DNA from: Ramazzottius varieornatus
Lineage: Eukaryota; Tardigrada; Eutardigrada; Parachela; Ramazzottiidae
Length of the DNA stretch: 64,000 nucleotides
Direction of reading: 5' to 3'
Assembly: GCA_001949185.1 (NCBI GenBank)
Contig: BDGG01000003.1
Location: forward strand, 1,569,270-1,633,269
Positions 9,675 through 20,530 of the stretch are shown piece after piece. The notes below the pieces were generated by a model. The model saw only the letters and a program-made list of their open reading frames with translations, did no database searches and was not told where the DNA came from. Numbering within the stretch: the first letter of the stretch is position 1; each line of letters begins with the position of its first letter. The position numbers and the translations under genes are program-made.

Positions 9675-11468
9675 ATGAAAAGGGCATTAGAACTGGACTA
9701 TGGGCAGGACGTCGAGATGGCCGAGAGATCTCACGCTGGAGAACCAACGTTCGGAATCAATCAGCTTCCTTATGAGGTGCTCATCGCCATCTTCGCGCAC
9801 CTTGATTGCAGCACTCGCTATAGGGTCCGCAGGTAAGTCTGAATATTTTCTCAAGTTGCAATCTTGAATCAGAAAACTGATGGTGGTTTGTAGAGTTTGC
9901 GGTTTCTGGAATTCGCTACTGAGCTTTGAGTTTCCAATTATGAACGTCCAATTTCCACATCGGACTACACCCGGACAGGCTTTCGAAAGCTTGGTGGACC
10001 AACACCAGTCTGCACTGGCCAGCTTCACAACTTCATCGAGTGCTGGGATTGGAGACATGACTTCAAAGCCCCCTCTAACGGCTGTCCGGTCGATAGTTAT
10101 TTCCTCTGTGTCAGCCAACAATCTGCAAAACCTGCTAGATAACCGTGTGGTAGCTTTCCTCTTGATTTCCTTCCGGAAACTAAGGGATATTGTATTCGTG
10201 GGCGGAAAAGTCAACTTCTGGCTTCTTATGGATCTCCCACTGGGGATGATGGAGATACACTTCAAAAATGTTACTCTGGATCACATCAGCAGCATTGACT
10301 ACTTGCGTGAGCGCCAAACTGAGGAACTCCCTTTATCGTTCGAACTGATGCTCAAGAAAGCCTTGGTCGTACTTCCGGGTTCTCCGAGAGGGCAAAGCGG
10401 ATATGATATCTTTGAACTGAAGCTCAAGCAAAGTCTTTAGAAGCTCGTGGACATCAATGTTCCCGTCTACCCAGCCGGCCAGAAGCAACTAATCGGTTTG
10501 GACATCAAGAAACTTCCTCGCGTGACACAACAACCCATCCTGCGCATCATTCGACAGTAAGAACCTCCTTGATATGCTGGTGTAATGTTATAATCCTCAC
10601 TGTTCTTCCATCTTTCAGGTAGTAATGTTCTAATATAGTAATATTATATTAAAGTAGATGATAGATGTTTCGAGCATCTACTATATTTAGTAATATTTAG
10701 TAAACAGAATTGGGCACCGCATTCCAATATTTATATTTTAGTAGCTTGAAACCGGAAGTGCCATATTTTATTATTATTAAGTTGTCCATCATCCATTGTA
10801 AAATAAATTTTAATACGGGTTAACGTTACCGCTGATTCGAAAAACTGGTTGATTTGCTGAGTTCTGATGCGCGTGCGTTGGCTTCTCGATGTGCGACCAC
10901 GCCTTATAAAGTGCGCCACACCATGATGATGCCTCTACAGTACAGTAGGGCTACTGCAGAATAAATACCCTTGAACATCGTGCACCTGCATACAGTCTGA
11001 CACTTCAATCGGCCATGTTACAGTGTGCAGGTGCAGGGTGCAGGCTGTACTACAGTATTTTTGCTGATCTGATGGTTGTGATTCTGAATCTTTAGATCTT
11101 CCGTCGAGCTTTCCGATATTAAAATATATTTTAATAACAAACCCCCGAAAGTTCTACTATAGTAATATTTTATTAAATCAGGTAGACGTTTTACTATAGT
11201 AGTGGTCACTTATTAGAACTTTGATGGACGGCGGATATTTGTTTTTATTATATTAGATCTCATTAACCCATATTAGAACATCACTACTTTCAGGCAGGAG
11301 AAGAATCTGAGCACGATAAATGTCTCGGACGTTCAAGACATTGACTTCGGTCTCTTTCGCAACTCAACCTTACGCGAACTTGAACTTTACATACCCAAGT
11401 CATACGATTCTTACAGTCACTGGCAGAACTTGGACAGGTTCAGTTCCTCCAAGTTATTCCGGACATGA
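9675..11468 (+). CDS. F-box protein with degenerate LRR-like C-terminus, interrupted by in-frame TAG
   Basis: Exon 1 is 9675-9832, exon 2 is 9894-10556 and exon 3 is 11294-11468. An F-box spans the first junction: INQLPYEVLIAIFAHLD, then YRVRRVCGFWNSLL. F-box proteins recruit substrates to SCF (Skp1-cullin) ubiquitin ligases. The rest has Leu-rich segments such as LRDIVFVGGKVNFW, suggestive of leucine-rich repeats. The frame meets TAG at 10438-10440, giving a 241-aa product. Yet the same frame stays open and protein-like for 38 more codons (VDINVPVYPAGQKQLIGLDI), splices in phase to exon 3 and runs 57 codons to TGA. This could be a recent nonsense mutation, an assembly error, stop readthrough, or a truncated gene with an ex-coding 3' UTR. 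Intron 2 is enlarged by a transposon. The start is the first ATG that leaves a short leader before the F-box. Confidence 0.7.
10612..11294. mobile_element. hAT-like element whose target duplication copies the splice acceptor
   Basis: The AT-rich 667-bp element 10620-11286 has inverted termini TAGTAATGTTCTAATAT and ATATTAGAACATCACTA (one mismatch). A perfect 8-bp target duplication CTTTCAGG lies at 10612-10619 and 11287-11294. That octamer is the 3' splice site (ttcag|G) of intron 2 of the F-box gene. The insertion therefore lengthened a 62-nt intron and left a working acceptor at its far end. No coding capacity. Confidence 0.88.
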
Positions 11469-11570
11469 ACTCAGACCAAACCGAATGATTCTACCCTGAC
11501 AAAGCTGTCTGCATCACACTGTACTCACACACAAACAGAAAGCATCGCATCAAAGCATTTTCTATTCTTC

Positions 11571-12918
11571 TCAATCATCAAAAGCTCCACCGAGCATCCC
11601 GCCAGCTGCGGCTGGAGGAAGCACGAACCCAATCGCTCCAGCTAACTTCGCCACTTTAGCTGCTACTCCACTCTTGACTACCTTCTCGTCGTCGGGCATC
11701 ATCTTGTCCGCGACGTGCTTGTAGACCAAGCCGTCAATATCTACGTAAAACGTACTGAAACCATCAATGTACTGCCTCATGCCTGCGCGGCCAGCTTTCG
11801 TCAGGAACTTCCAAAAGGTAATATATGGCAGGACGCCTCCCACCGTCGTGATGCGCCACCTGACTCGCACTGTACTGTCTTCCGGGTGTTCCGTTATTTT
11901 AAGAACGTCCATTTTGACGTACGAGTGGAGCAAGTGACCCATTGTTTTATACTTCGAAAGCTGCAGGGAGTATCCGTTGATGCCTGTTGTGGTGATGTTG
12001 CGTATCCGGTTCTCGAAAATTATGTCCTTTCTGTATATCCTATAGTCGTGCATCTTGGTGAAAAACGTCGGAAGACCAGCGCTTAAACGTTCAGCAATTG
12101 CGGCCAGCTGTTCTTCCTTTGACTTTTGGGGATCCTTTGAAGAGTCTGCAAGAAGAAATCCAACCAGGAAATTAAACAACATAATCCGTCAAGGTATTTG
12201 AGCTGATTGACTTTCGGTCCAGCAGAACACTAGACTGCCATTATTACGAAACAAGCTAGTTGATTGAAAGTACAGCTTGATTGAGCATGGGAATTTGTCC
12301 GAAGTTGGGAAGAGTTTCTTGCCTGATTTGCTGGCGGAAGACGGTAGACTACTGCTTGCGCTTTCAGCTTCCGGGGATATTTTAGCAGCAGGTTGAGCTC
12401 TGTAGATCGTATCACTGTGCCATTTCTGATAGGAAAGGCTCTGCAGCGTCTCCCAGTCACGCGTCTGATACAGTCCGACGATCTCCTTTTCCGTCGGCTG
12501 GATCAGACTGTAGTACGACTCGAGAAACAAACTCGGTCCCTTGTTCTGCTGCTTCTGGATGAACCTGTCAAAATTGTAGAGTGTGCCAGAAGAAAAGGCT
12601 GGCATGAAATGGCTTTGGTAGTGGCTTAGGTCCGCGGTGAACGTTCCGGTCCTCGTCGGAACTGAAAGCGACCTGAACTCCCTGCAAAGAGGCCTGTCTC
12701 GGTTACTGCATAGATTCATTCAAACGTTCTCGCGCAGCTTACAGTGAGTTCCATGAAGCACGTCGCCTGCTGTTTAAGTTGCGTCTGTATAAACGGAGAA
12801 GCCGAGGGGAGTTGCGAGCAGCCATGAGGAGGCGAGGAGAGGGCAGCATTCGTAAGCCGCGATGACGGCCGAATTTGAGGACTTCTTCGGCAGTCCTTCC
12901 AGATGATACTCTTGGCAT
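11571..12918 (-). CDS. C6orf136-like mitochondrial protein (DUF2358)
   Basis: Three minus-strand exons, 12918-12743, 12681-12323 and 12145-11571, give 369 aa. The C-terminal third matches the DUF2358 domain of human C6orf136: PTFFTKMHDYRIYRKDIIFE, RVRWRITTVGG, STFYVDIDGLVYKHVADKMM. The biochemical role of the family is unknown. The first 60 residues are rich in Arg, Ser and Leu and nearly free of acidic residues, as in a mitochondrial presequence, which agrees with the reported mitochondrial location of C6orf136. Intron 2 must use a GC donor (TCAG|GCAAGA) to keep frame; no GT donor in the right phase was found. The start is the only early ATG in exon 1; an in-frame TTG three codons upstream was not used. 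The C-terminus ends in a Gly/Ala/Pro-rich hydrophobic stretch. Confidence 0.82.
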
Positions 12919-13405
12919 GAGATGCAAAACCTGTGGGACTTAGATATGCACGGTCAATGCAGGCCAGCCACCTCTATGGTCCATGGATTTGTCATTTGTG
13001 CAACGAAAGATAAAAGAGGAGTGGAGGAGCAGGATCTTCCAGAAAATAAGAGAAAATTCGCTCGGCGACGGAAATATCCATCCTGCGTTAATACAGAGGC
13101 GAAGCGAAACGTGGCTGGGCTGGAGAAAGTCACAGTAAATATCCGCCTCATATCGCTCAACTTCCGTGTCCGATTGGTGACAGGCTGACAGCTAGAGTTG
13201 TTTATTGTTTAATGGTTATCAATTATTAACTTGTTTTTGTTTTACGATTTCCTCCGTTTTCTTTCCGAAAATCCCTGAAGTAGAAACCTGCCGCGGACTG
13301 TACTGTAGTGATTCGGGATAGTTGCAGCAACACATCAGTGCTTCCTAGGGGAGCGAGAGGCTGTGGAGATCTGCGAGCTCGGTAAGAATATTCTCTGCGA
13401 ACTGC

Positions 13406-13853
13406 GATGTAGCCACTGTAGAGCTCCAGTACCGTACCGTTTGCAAACAACGGCGTGCCAAAATGCAGACTGATTCAGCAGTCGCCGTAGATAGAGGATA
13501 AACACCCATCAACATTTGCATCTAAGGTCGTTTAATCAAGTCATGAGCTGACTTTTTACGAACTATAAATTGCAGAAATACTCTGATCCGCATCGCGGAA
13601 GGCATTATTCTCAGATTTCAGAGCTCTAAAACATTAAAAAAATGCTTACCGGTGTAATGGCTTACTCATGAGAGTCCGACGGAAAAGTTTGTTTAATTGA
13701 TTTTATTCATTTTGTTCGTTTGGTTGCATGGTCAGTGACGTAACGAACATCCGCTCCGGCTCGATATTCTCACAACACAATCAATCAACCGTTTGAGCCT
13801 GTGTCCCACTCTCCGGCAAAGGCGACGTACAGCAGCTCATCAGTGGATGTAGC
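13406..13853. mobile_element. hAT-like MITE, family HB copy 2
   Basis: The 432-bp element 13414-13845 is the reverse complement of 3488-3905 along its whole length. It has CACTG-type inverted termini and a perfect 8-bp target duplication GATGTAGC at 13406-13413 and 13846-13853. It ends 109 bp before the TBP start codon, so it probably overlaps the promoter or 5' UTR. The flanking DNA 12919-13405 shows no gene. Confidence 0.9.
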
Positions 13854-13954
13854 ATTGTTGCATGCACGAGTAATTTTGCAATTGGTTTTCCTCTTCGCTT
13901 TTCAGATTGCAACGGGATCGGAAACTCCACTGGTTGTTTTGAGCAGTGAGAGTT

Positions 13955-15199
13955 ATGGACTCTCACAACATCGATCTGCCGAGCCCTGCGTTCTCGGCCA
14001 GCGATCATTACGGCAGTTATCCTGGTAGCACTCCTCGTCGTCTCGATCGCTTCCCTTCCTATGCTGCACAAACGCCAGGCGGCGCAGATGATCATCACCA
14101 TGTCGGACCTCCTTCAGTGTTACCTTCTTATGGTGCCCAGACACCGAGTGGGGCGGAGGATAGACATGGCGGACCGCTGTCCGTCTCGTCCAGCGCAATC
14201 CCTGCGCCCATCCACCATAAATTCGCTGCGCCAATGACTCCGTCTGGCTCGGGCAATCAACCTGATACTCCTCGCGCCATACCTTCTGCAGGTGCTTTAA
14301 GAACGCAGCACTCCATGCTAGCTCCTGCTACACCCTTCAACCCAATGACCCCTCAGACACCTGCACAAATGGAAAGTGGAATCACCCCGCAGCTCCAGTA
14401 AGAATGACTCTGTATCGTTGCACCGGGCATTGATTTGCCGGAAATTGATTGGTCGTATTATCAGCTATTCAAAACATTTACAGTTAGTGAAACATGTCAA
14501 GTCGCGTTTGTCTTGATTAGTTATGCGGACAGCACGGCACCATGTGAAAACCGTTATCTGGGCAGTAATGTAGTTGTTGATTCAATCAAGCGAAGCTGGA
14601 CTCGATATTTTCGGCATACTGTTATTTGCGCTGATTGATTTGTCGAATAATAGTTTTGATTGCCGCTTGCTTGCAGGAACATCGTTGCGACGATCAACCT
14701 AGGTTGCAAACTGGATCTGAAGAAGATCGCCCAACATGCTCGTAACGCAGAATACAATCCCAAACGATTTGCAGCAGTTATCATGAGGATTCGAGAACCG
14801 CGAACCACTGCGTTGATCTTCAGTTCGGGTAAGATGGTCTGCACAGGAGCGAAAAGCGAGGACGCATCGAAGCTCGCCGCCCGGAAGTACGCTCGCATCA
14901 TTCAGAAACTGGACTTCCAGACCAAGTTCACAGACTTCAAAATTCAGAACATGGTCGGCAGTTGCGATGTTAAATTCAACATTCGGCTGGAAGGCCTTGT
15001 CCTTCAGCACTCACAGTTTTGTAGCTACGAACCCGAGCTTTTCCCTGGCTTAATCTACCGTATGGTCCGACCTAGGGTGGTGCTCCTGATCTTTGTCTCG
15101 GGCAAGGTGGTCCTGACAGGTGCGAAAGTCCGAGAAGAAATCTACGAAGCCTTTGAAAGTATATTCCCCATTCTAAAGAGTTTCAAGAAAGCAAACTGA
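13955..15199 (+). CDS. TBP: TATA-box-binding protein
   Basis: Two exons, 13955-14397 and 14677-15199, join in phase 2 to 321 aa. The core (about residues 145-321) is the two-fold repeated saddle that binds TATA DNA, TFIIA and [19 protein letters not shown] opens repeat 1, [20 protein letters not shown] and [14 protein letters not shown] are near-invariant, and [13 protein letters not shown] with [14 protein letters not shown] closes repeat 2. The N-terminal domain lacks the polyglutamine tract of vertebrate TBP. It instead carries a repeated PSYxAQTPxGAxD motif (two copies, around residues 30-75) and a Pro/Thr-rich stretch with several TP motifs. The start is the ATG at 13955; the GTG just upstream is not a credible start. 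The gene is intact. A MITE lies immediately upstream and might influence the promoter. Confidence 0.96.
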
Positions 15200-17575
15200 T
15201 TTGGAGTTTTTTCCGCGTACAGTTAAGTTGTCTCACCACCTCTGTTTCAGTATTTACGATCATGGTGGTACCTCGATTTGCCATTACTATTTGTTGTACA
15301 TCGAAGACTTGTTTTACTACAGCTGTTTTCCATAAGATTCTGAAGATATCTGGTGTCGTTTTACACTAGTTTCTAAAAATTCTATAAACTGCGTTGACAA
15401 CGGTCCTGTGAAAATGGCTGGTTTCCAGTCTGTGTGTTATAGCGCGAACGAATTACAGACCATCTGTGCTAACGACTTCCCACTTTTGGCACAAATCTGT
15501 TCCATGCAATTTCGAAAAGCATCTGGATGCCGGGAGATAGGAAGTCAAGTATCAGAGTTAACCGGAAACGTCCAGAGCGAAGCAGGACACTGATGTACCG
15601 TCGTTACAAATTTGACTGATGAGAATGGATGGATAAAGCTGTGACGAATGGTCAATAATGATCCGGTCGATGCGATACCCCACGGACACTGGCACTTGCC
15701 AGTCGGGATGACTGATGCACGCTCCGCTGCCCAGACTGGACTTCATGAATTGTATCCTATTCCTCGGGGGAAATAGCCGGGTACAGTCAGTAGCTGGGTC
15801 ATGCCATTACCAGTCAGCGTGTGATTGATATTGATTAGCTCTGCATTGGACCGGCGGCTACTGCTCCATCATAAACAAATCCCTTTCTTCCACGAGACTG
15901 CTCCATAATATTTTCTGGATGAGAAAATTGAATAAAGGCAACTTGTTCAAATTTTGCTGAGTAAATAAAGGCATTGTGAAGAGCAATTCGGATGGAAGAT
16001 GAAATCGAATGAAGCTGGATCTTCGAAAGGGATGTAATTTGAACTTACTTTGACGCCTCTAACTGCTGTGCTCCTTCGGGAATAACCCTCGTGAGCGAAC
16101 GAAGCTGTCTGTTGCTGATAGGGTCAATGTGTTTACGACGTGCGGAGTCTGTTTTGCTCACGCACACACGGCGAGCCGAAAACTTTGAAAATATCCTTAA
16201 ATTCAAACAGAAAAGGGTACTTCCGTGTTGGCTTGATTTGAAAGTTGAGCCATTCGCTGCGCCTGTTTTGAGACCTGCGGCTGGATGAGAGTTCAGTGGT
16301 ATATTTTGTTCTTTTATATTTACTCGAATTTCGGTACCGGTAAGAGTAAGCGTTTTTGGTGCGCAACTCGAGGAGATGAACCATATCTTTTCTACATCTC
16401 GGCTTTTGCAGCTGCACCCGAGAGACGCTAAGTTCCTCGTTCCTCAATCGCTCAATGTCGCACGAAGTGTACGGTACAGAAAACATTTACTTTTAAGACG
16501 TGTAGTAGATACCGCCGTCTATCGCATCTACAGTATGTATCACAACGTAAAGATTCATGGAAAGGAAAGGCGAGGTGAGCATTATTAGCTCTTCCAGGAA
16601 ACATGTTATTCAGTTCAACGCCTTGCCATTCCTCAACCTTAATACATCTTTAATCGCACACATCACGGGACATGCTTGTAGACTCCAGTCTAGTCATCCT
16701 TCACGCAGGCACTGGGTTCCATCTAGTCTAATTTGGGACTCTCTTCCCGTATGCGTAATGACGGAACTGACGCCGCCCATTAAAGCCCACAAACTATCCG
16801 TTACGGGAGAAGCACTGACCAACGCGCAACAGGGATTAAGGATACTTCCCTTGTACATGATCCCGAAAGTTACTCCACGCTCTCTGCCGTGTATCCGCCC
16901 ACATCTTAATGCGCCATAACAGATCCCTCAACCGCCGCACAGTCAACACGTAGTCAGGCCATTCGATTCCCATTTATCAAGCTGCCTCTCATCAGGTTTC
17001 CCGCATACGACAGTAACCCGTAAAGGCCATTTGTATACTTTTACGATCGTGCAGTCGTTGCGAACAGAAGCTGGTGATTCTTGATGAAGACGACCGTTTT
17101 CTTCCTCGATTTTCCCAAAAGAAGATTTCACCTTCCAAGTTCAACACGAATGTTTTTTCTTTTTTCGCTAAGAATGACTGCCTTTATATCGTTGATTTTC
17201 GAAACTCACTTTGATGCTTGAAGGTTTCGATTGTGATCAGATCGGTCATCAAAGCCCGTTCAATTGGTCAGCTTTGCGTAACGTATCGATCGAGACCGTG
17301 TTTGTCCGGAAACTATGCTCAAACGGAACATGCGAAATCGTGTCAACTTGTCGATATTCGACGTCAGACTTATTGAAGTGCCTCTCAGCATCGTCTTCTG
17401 GATTAGCCGCTTCTGTATGATTAATGTGCTGGCCGACAAAACAATGTACTGTAAGTGAAACCGGACATACGCTGAAGTTGTGCAACAAGATTAGTTTTAT
17501 GAATGAAGCAGCAATCTCGAACAGAATCTATGGAAGTTTGAATAGTCCATCTAAATTTATTGCAGGCCCCAAACA
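15200..17575. other. Intergenic, no confident gene
   Basis: No recognised gene. Two minus-strand open stretches look mildly coding: 16943-17131, and 17249-17440, which follows an acceptor-like TCATACAG and ends in a stop. A minus-strand frame at 15558-15746 and a plus-strand frame at 16557-16919 are also open. None matches a family I know or has a coherent partner exon. The missing 5' exons of the Neto-like gene could lie here but no first CUB domain was found. Confidence 0.35.
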
Positions 17576-18540
17576 TACACTGCCTACAAGAAAAAACCGA
17601 CAACCTATTTTTGGAGCANNNNNNNNNNNNNNNNNNNNNNNNNNNNNNNNNNNNNNNNNNNNNNNNNNAAGAAAAAACCGACCCCCCTAATCCTTCGCTC
17701 AAAAATTCATAACTTTAGACCGGACATTCTGATGTCTGATCTTCAAAGCGACCCTTGATGCTCAGTGTTTGTTCAACGCGATCACGTGACTTTCCGAAAA
17801 GAGAATCAACGAATCAACCGGTATGATAAAGTTCGCCAACATCGAAAAACAACCTATTTTTGGAGCAGCGTAGCACGGTCAGTCCATCGCGAAACCTTGA
17901 CGCATTGCTGTCCAAAAATGCAACAAGCATTGGGCTACCAGGTGGAAAAAAATCAAGGCAGTCAAAGGTTTCGTCGAGGATGGACTTGTAGCGACCTATG
18001 CGCTATTTTCGATGGAGATTACACGTGCACTCTGCAGTTTTCAGCAAATCTTCCGCCAAATAGAAAGTTATGTCGAATTTGCTGCTGTTTTTTGCGCAAA
18101 AAGTTTGAGGCTACACAAGCCACACAAAGTTGTCCAGCTAAACATAAAAATACGGCCCTTCATAGTTTTTGGATCGAAAATCAACGCCAGGATGGCGCGA
18201 AGGTCGCTGCGAGTTGCTCCTTGACGAAACCTTCGACTGCCTTGATTTTTTCTTCACCTGGTAGCCCAATGCTTGTTGCATTTTTTGACAGCAAAGCGTC
18301 AAGGTTTTGCGATGGACTGACCGTGCTACGCTGCTCCAAAAAAGGGTTTTTTCGATGGTGGCGAACTTTATCATACCGGTTGATTCGTTGATTCTCTTTT
18401 CGGGAAGTCACGTGATCGCGTTGAACAAACATTGAGCATTAAGGATCGCTTTGAAGGTTAGACATCAGAATGTCCAGTCTAAAGTTATGAATTTTTGAGC
18501 GAAGGATTAGGGGGGTCGGTTTTTTCTTGTAGGCAGTGTA
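17576..18540. mobile_element. Palindromic TA-flanked element with internal gap
   Basis: Termini CACTGCCTACAAG (from 17578) and CTTGTAGGCAGTG (to 18538) are exact inverses flanked by TA. The arms 17669 to about 17970 and about 18240-18538 are long inverted repeats around a unique centre, so the element is foldback-like. The left end is odd: 17589-17618 jumps from the terminal repeat straight to internal sequence (AACCTATTTTTGGAGCA) and then runs into N. After the gap the terminal repeat restarts at 17669. A misassembly of the palindrome or a nested partial copy would explain this. Confidence 0.8.
17619..17668. other. Assembly gap (50 N)
   Basis: Fifty undetermined bases inside the left arm of the palindromic element. 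Fold-back sequence is a common cause of assembly breaks. Confidence 0.99.
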
Positions 18541-18779
18541 GTAGTAAGCTTAAACGTCTGGCTGTGAAAACCCGAACCGATAGTAACCAAGAATCCTAAG
18601 TAGTGTTTGGATATTGATAAGGAAGTAGAAATAACGACGGACCTAGTTTCATTTTGCCGGTCGAGAACCACCTCTACAGAGAAACGAATATTTTCGACAG
18701 GGTGTGGTCACTGTGAGAAAGTCGCATGAATATGATTAGTTTTGTTGGTCACTTAAATTCAGTCAAGTTTTTATTGCAG

Positions 18780-20530
18780 ACCAAACATCGCCTTGTCCTA
18801 ACTACTCCCCGTGGAAAAAAGCAATCGCTATAAGCGGCGCCGTCTTGAGGAGTAGTGGTGAATTCCACGGAGACTGCCGAATAACTTTCCAAGTGCCATA
18901 TCCCGATCGACAACGCTTCCTCTTGAGATTCGAGTCTGTCGGCATACAAGAATGTCACGATCGGTTGGTGATCTATGATTCGGATGACTTGGTCGACGCA
19001 GTGCGGGTAAGTTTTGTTTATAAATTGGTATCCCTCGTATTCAACAAGGTCTTTGATCGGATCGGACGATATCAAGATCGGATGGGTTTTTGTCCATGCT
19101 ACGGAAAGGTTTCTTCCGCTTGAAATCCTTTCGTAGCCTCAGTTACAGTGCGGTTGAGAAGCGTTTGTGTTAAGCGAACGGTTGATGCTTTCTTCCAGCT
19201 GGAAGAGATTTCCTGTCGGAGCCAAGTGGATCCCACACGTTTCATGTACACTTCCAACAAGGGCGGATATGTCACCATCCGATACTACACTTATAATAAG
19301 GGGGAACACGCCAGTGAATTCCGTCTGGTCCTCACGGCTATCAACAAGCTCCACAGGCTAGGCAAGTTCTGACTGTTGCCAAAATGTCTGACTGTTGCTC
19401 AGTTCTTAATCCACCTGTACAAAAGGATCACACACCGCTTTGAAGTTTTTGAGACAAGTCCTGACAATTGTGAAGAGTATTTTAGGATTTCCCCCACATC
19501 GTTTTACCAAGTGGCGCACGCTCCAGGCCAATGACGATGAAAACGTGTGCCGCTTGAGACAACGATCGGGGTGATTTTCATTTGCCAACGTCTCAATGTG
19601 ATTACGGACGTCCTCTTGCGATGTGGTGTCGAGATTTACTTTTTTGTTCAGTAAAACTAACATTGGTGTCAGCATTCCTGATTACAAGAGCGCACTCACG
19701 TGCAGGAAAGTGTTCCGTGTTTGCTCAGCATGTTTTACGTAACTGAACTTGATGAATCCTTAACGCTTGAGATTCCCTCGTAGAGCCTTGCGGATTTCGT
19801 TGTGCAAACGGAAACTGCATCTCCACCGAGCTACGTTGCGATTCGGATCACGTAAATCATTGTGGGGATAACAGTGACGAACTGAACTGTCGCAACAGCC
19901 TGAAAGAGAGTGCCTCGCAAGCCGAATACGCCGCGCGGGAATATCTGGGACTTAGCATTAGCGTCACGTTGATCATTTCCTTGAGCGTGCTCTTTGTCAT
20001 CGGAGTGTGCGTTTGCTCCGTCGCTTTGTTTGTCTGCAAACGAAATCAAGTTCCTGGACAAAACGCCAGCCTTTTGGTACCGGGTCCCACACAAGCGTCA
20101 GTGGTTGATGCAATAAGCAGCTCGGAAGCGACCAGTTCTACCGGAACGTCGCGCAGCGTCACGAACTATGCGCCGGTATACACGGGCAGTGACGAGCTGC
20201 GGCACGCTCATGAACGCCATGAGAGCCGTGTATTCCACGGCAAAAGCAGTAAGTCTTTGAATTCATTCAGCAATCAAATCAAGAGAAACGATGGTCTTTG
20301 CCGGAGCTAGATTTGGTGCCGGTTTTGGACACCTTGTTACCTTGACAGGACCATCGCCGTTATTAGCTTACCATCCGCCCATCACTCATACTTCCATTCC
20401 TTCCACCTACAGCAGCAGTATTCCCGGGTCACCGCGGTTCTCTGCCCTTCCGCATCGATCCACCTTTTTTCAGGCTAACCCTACTCTTTGTCCTGAAGTG
20501 CAATCCAAAAAGCCTGTGGTGTATTTTTAA
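18780..20530 (+). CDS. CUB-LDLa single-pass receptor, Neto-like (5' part not found)
   Basis: Four exons are readable: 18780-19006, 19199-19361, 19784-20248 and 20349-20530, about 344 aa. Exons 1-2 encode a CUB domain (FLLRFESVGIQECHDRLVIY, then YVTIRYYTYNKGEHASEFRL). Exon 3 encodes an LDL-receptor class A module (CGFRCANGNCISTELRC to CGDNSDELNC), a transmembrane helix (ISVTLIISLSVLFVIGVCVC) and a cytoplasmic tail rich in Ser and Thr. CUB-LDLa-TM is the C-terminal layout of Neto proteins, auxiliary subunits of ionotropic glutamate receptors. Neto has two CUB domains, so a first CUB and a signal peptide should lie upstream but were not found; the gene is reported as partial. The exon 2 donor is GC (CTAG|GCAAGT), the only one in the phase required by exon 3. 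The alternative is another CUB/LDLa receptor. Open reading into exon 1 starts at an acceptor, ttgcag. Confidence 0.78.

Noticed and set aside
12739-12927. Start of the C6orf136-like gene at an upstream TTG (12927)
   Set aside because: Three codons later an ATG (12918) exists and nuclear genes rarely start at TTG.
16557-16919. Possible LINE C-terminus on the plus strand (WDSLP-like motif)
   Set aside because: A single short motif; no adjoining RT sequence could be read.
17764-18432. Mirror-image open frames on both strands
   Set aside because: They are the two arms of the palindromic element 17578-18538 read twice, not genes.
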